A stretch of DNA of 64,000 nucleotides from Ruminococcus_C callidus (GTDB lineage: Bacteria > Bacillota > Clostridia > Oscillospirales > Ruminococcaceae). The notes under the pieces were generated by a model. That model ran no database searches. It was not told the DNA's origin and worked only from the letters and a program-made list of their open reading frames with translations. The number at the start of each line of letters is the position of its first letter. Positions within the stretch are counted from its first letter, which is position 1. The stretch spans positions 248,001-312,000 of the forward strand of contig NZ_CP186925.1 in the NCBI RefSeq assembly GCF_049562855.1. The letters are read 5' to 3'. Positions 62,090-64,000 of the stretch are shown piece after piece. Position numbers and translations under genes: made by a program.

Positions 62090-62971
62090 TTAAAAGAGAT
62101 TCGTATTCGCCGTAAGAGATTCGTATTCACCGTAGCGGAAACCGTATCTGTTCAAATCTGTTTTGTATCCTGCGCCACGGCGTGCAACATAATAAGCCAG
62201 ATTATCTACGTCCGAAATGATAAGTTGTTCTTGGTCGTATGCAATCACCCCATCCGTATTACCATCACCAGCCATAGCATAGGCGTCTTCTATTAATCCA
62301 TATTTTGCCTTATGGTTATTTGCAACAACGGTGGATAAACCTACATAAGTAAGACCGTTTCTTTCTACCGTGATTAAGGAAGGATCATCTTCTGCAATTT
62401 TATATGCATTCAACTGATAAAACATATCTGTTGAGTTGATGTTGTCATCATTATTCAGGTCACCGATGCGATAGTAATCATCGCTAGAGCATACAGCAAT
62501 TGCACTTGCATCTTCCATCTGCTTTGCAGACTTGAATGTAGCGTCTTCTACAGTTACTTCTGCGTCACTGGTAGTATAGAAGGTTACCAGAGTGCCGTCA
62601 TCCTTGGAATCGTCCAGAGATGCACTGGTGATAACAACCTTGCTGCCGTTCTGTGCAGCAGATACGATAGCATCACCATAAGCACTGCCGTTTGTTGCGG
62701 CAACCATACCGTCCACAGCCAACAGGTCTGCGGTTGCGTTCAGTGTGATGTCAGATGCTGAGAAACCGGTGTTGTTCTCGATGGACAGTGTCACTGCGGT
62801 TGCACCTGCCGGAACAACTGTGCCGTCAGCGGCGGTGAATGTTTCTGCTACAGTGCTGTAGGATACGTTGACTGCGTTTACTGCCTCATCTGCACTTGCA
62901 ACAACGCCTGCACAAGAGGCTACCATTGTGGCTGCTGCCAGAGCAGCAATAATCTTCTTTGTCTGTTTCAT
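62090..62971 (-). CDS. Secreted cohesin-like plus dockerin protein, copy 1
   Basis: 293 aa, start at 62971 with AAAGGAG upstream. Signal peptide to about 27; cohesin-like module about 30-150; dockerin loops GDLNNDDNINSTD and GDGNTDGVIAYDQ with a wide spacer. C-terminal tail ends ESLTANTNLF. The module is identical in protein to copy 2 (59184) while the dockerins differ. Lies 84 bases after agrD on the same strand. Confidence 0.75.
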   Translation of the reverse strand: MKQTKKIIAALAAATMVASCAGVVASADEAVNAVNVSYSTVAETFTAADGTVVPAGATAVTLSIENNTGFSASDITLNATADLLAVDGMVAATNGSAYGDAIVSAAQNGSKVVITSASLDDSKDDGTLVTFYTTSDAEVTVEDATFKSAKQMEDASAIAVCSSDDYYRIGDLNNDDNINSTDMFYQLNAYKIAEDDPSLITVERNGLTYVGLSTVVANNHKAKYGLIEDAYAMAGDGNTDGVIAYDQEQLIISDVDNLAYYVARRGAGYKTDLNRYGFRYGEYESLTANTNLF

Positions 62972-63054
62972 GATAAAAAACTCCTTTTTTAGATTACAAC
63001 AGCACACTTACGTGTGCCGCTGCGTTTGGATTTCTTTGTAATCTTACAACCAGA

Positions 63055-63195
63055 TTACTTCTTCAGATTCTGCAGAGCCTTCGGTTCTTTCGGCTGGTGA
63101 AAGCCCAAAATCGATGCGGAACTAGCTCCGATCTCAGCACTTTTTGCACCGACTTTCGCAACAGTCTTCAAAATGCTCTTCTTTGCACTTTTCAT
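63055..63195 (-). CDS. agrD: AgrD-like cyclic lactone autoinducer precursor
   Basis: 46 aa, shorter than common gene-calling limits. AAAGGAGAG lies 8 bases before the ATG. Basic amphipathic N-terminal helix (KKSILKTVAKVGAK), small-residue centre with SSASILGF, then the acidic-proline tail QPKEPKAL. This plan, and the QPKEP motif after the ring-forming region, is that of Clostridial cyclic lactone autoinducer peptides. No Cys is present, so the ring would close through Ser25, Ser26 or Ser28 as a lactone. It overlaps the end of agrB by 62 bases in another frame. Confidence 0.85.
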   Translation of the reverse strand: MKSAKKSILKTVAKVGAKSAEIGASSASILGFHQPKEPKALQNLKK

Positions 63196-63772
63196 TATAC
63201 TCTCTCCTTTCTTTCAATCCCACAACTAAAATTGAAACAGAAATCGCCAAAAATGTGCTATCGATCAATTTTACGTAGGGACTATGTAATATGTTAATCA
63301 AGCAAGAAATCACCGTCAGTAATATTGCAATGATTCTGCTGATTTTACGAAATAGAAGTACCTGTTTTGCATTGAGCGGTTTATTTTCATTTTCAACCGG
63401 TGCATAGGCACAGATAATTAACAGTGAAACTGACAGAAAAATATAGTGCATTGTCGTGAAACTGTCAGTGGGAAAGAAACGATATACAACCAATACCGCA
63501 TTGATTACCAAAAGGAACAGTAAATTGCAGCTCCAATAATGATTTGCATGATATCCTCCGCATATTTGCCGAAACGTTGCAAATATAACGAAAAAAAGCA
63601 TTGCTGCAGTAAAACAATGCAGTAAAACGCCAGATAGTACTGCAATCAGAAAAGTGGTAATAGAAGAAAACAGAATTTCAAATCCATACTGATAAACTTC
63701 TGCCTTTTCCATTTCGATTGCATCATTTTTAATCAAACTCCGTACAACTGATCTGGATAAAAATGAAATCAT
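63134..63772 (-). CDS. agrB: AgrB-like accessory gene regulator protease
   Basis: 212 aa. The ATG at 63772 has AAGGAGG 9 bases upstream; a TTG three codons earlier is too close to it. Membrane cysteine endopeptidase that cuts the AgrD precursor and closes its ring. The catalytic His75 and Cys82 lie in RQICGGYHANHYWSC, matching His77/Cys84 of Staphylococcus AgrB. Four to six hydrophobic helices. The C-terminal 20 residues (HFEDCCESRCKKC) are read through the start of agrD and are probably not functional. Confidence 0.92.
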   Translation of the reverse strand: MISFLSRSVVRSLIKNDAIEMEKAEVYQYGFEILFSSITTFLIAVLSGVLLHCFTAAMLFFVIFATFRQICGGYHANHYWSCNLLFLLVINAVLVVYRFFPTDSFTTMHYIFLSVSLLIICAYAPVENENKPLNAKQVLLFRKISRIIAILLTVISCLINILHSPYVKLIDSTFLAISVSILVVGLKERREYNEKCKEEHFEDCCESRCKKC

Positions 63773-63804
63773 ATGCAACACCTCCTTTTGTTTCCCTTAA
63801 TTTC

Positions 63805-63872
63805 ATTATACTGATTAAAATGAAAGATACAATACTTATGACGTAATCGGTATGTTTTACGACGTAATCGGT
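63805..63872 (-). promoter_or_regulatory. agrBD promoter with LytTR-type direct repeats
   Basis: Minus strand TATAAT (63805-63810) with a poor -35 (ATTGTA, 63828-63833). Just upstream are two identical 12-bp words, GACGTAATCGGT on the plus strand, at 63840-63851 and 63861-63872, 21 bp apart. Two-turn spacing next to a weak -35 is how AgrA-type LytTR activators bind. Confidence 0.7.
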
Positions 63873-63886
63873 CAAAAAGCAAAAAA

Positions 63887-63918
63887 ATCCGCCTTATTTT
63901 TTCGATAAGGCGGATCAA
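63887..63918 (-). terminator. Terminator of the gene at the window end
   Basis: ATCCGCCTTAT / ATAAGGCGGAT stem; on the minus strand a run of seven T follows. Confidence 0.85.
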
Positions 63919-63936
63919 AAACCATTCTATTTTGTT

Positions 63937-64000
63937 TTACGATTCGTGGATTTTTAACATAACATCTGCAACAAACCAACCATTTTCCTCAGAGAAATTG
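63937..64000 (-). CDS. C-terminal end of an unidentified protein (possibly a sensor kinase)
   Basis: The last 20 residues of a frame entering from the right: ENGWFVADVMLKI then HES and stop. The short beta-strand ending resembles the end of GHKL (AgrC-type) kinases, which would fit an agr locus, but 20 residues cannot prove it. Confidence 0.4.
   Translation of the reverse strand, partial: NFSEENGWFVADVMLKIHES

Overview
The window reads as chromosome of a cellulosome-forming, spore-lineage Clostridial Firmicute, most like a gut Ruminococcus (an R. champanellensis / R. flavefaciens-type genome; this assignment is inference). The evidence is seven dockerin-type proteins, two cohesin-like modules, a GH5 glycanase, a germination protease (gpr), RNase Y, ThyX, RicT, EndoA, QueH, a T-box on thrS and a Bce-type resistance module. 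Most housekeeping genes look GC-rich. The IS, a GTPase gene at 26.6 kb and much of the last 6 kb look clearly more AT-rich.

Layout. 0-2.4 kb: end of an unidentified gene, a GT2 glycosyltransferase and the first of three near-identical-headed dockerin proteins. 2.4-9.9 kb: thyX-tmk-DUF2156, then DJ-1, 5-FTHF cyclo-ligase, mltG, a U32/TrhP-like protein and a lipoprotein, mostly overlapping. 10-15.4 kb (minus): D-2-hydroxyacid dehydrogenase and proB, separated from proA by repeats and a GNAT gene. 15.7-17.1 kb (minus): a tandem pair of dockerin paralogues. 17.3-18.6 kb: rpsF-ssb-rpsR. 18.6-19.8 kb: an IS481-type element. 20.2-23.6 kb: gpr, rpsT, a lone EndoA toxin and two small membrane proteins. 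24-26.4 kb: nadB-nadC. 26.6-28 kb: AT-rich GTPase-DUF697 gene. 28.7-33.2 kb: rny, an SmtB-like sensor, a ferredoxin, a lipoprotein and a coiled-coil/sigma4 pair. 33.2-38 kb: decarboxylase-holB-ricT-amidase-queH. 38-44 kb: T-box thrS, an undecaprenyl sugar transferase, and a TetM-like GTPase fused to a Rae1-like NYN nuclease. 44-46.7 kb: GH5-dockerin and a membrane protein. 47-52.7 kb: two-component system plus ABC exporter of Bce type with two small accessory genes. 53-55.4 kb: XRE regulator and a GH24 lysozyme with tandem repeats and a dockerin. 55.6-57.6 kb: metG. 57.7-64 kb: accessory region with an integrase remnant, a 42-aa gene, and a minus-strand run agrB-agrD-cohesin/dockerin-cysteine peptidase/dockerin-cohesin/dockerin.

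The most interesting locus is this last one. An AgrB-like processing protease and a 46-residue AgrD-like lactone autoinducer precursor, absent from ordinary length-cut-off gene calls, sit at the head of a run of secreted cellulosome-type genes. The promoter has a weak -35 and an upstream 21-bp-period direct repeat of the kind LytTR activators bind. Together this suggests quorum control of cohesin/dockerin proteins. A second standout is the GTPase-Rae1 fusion, which joins a ribosome-binding translation-factor body to an A-site mRNA endonuclease fold in one chain.

The window is also peppered with non-coding repeats: a family with 17-bp inverted ends in two size classes (335 and about 172 bp, plus 33-bp minimal palindromes), a related palindrome family, a roughly 230-bp element and a 165-bp inverted pair. 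Many sit directly after stop codons.
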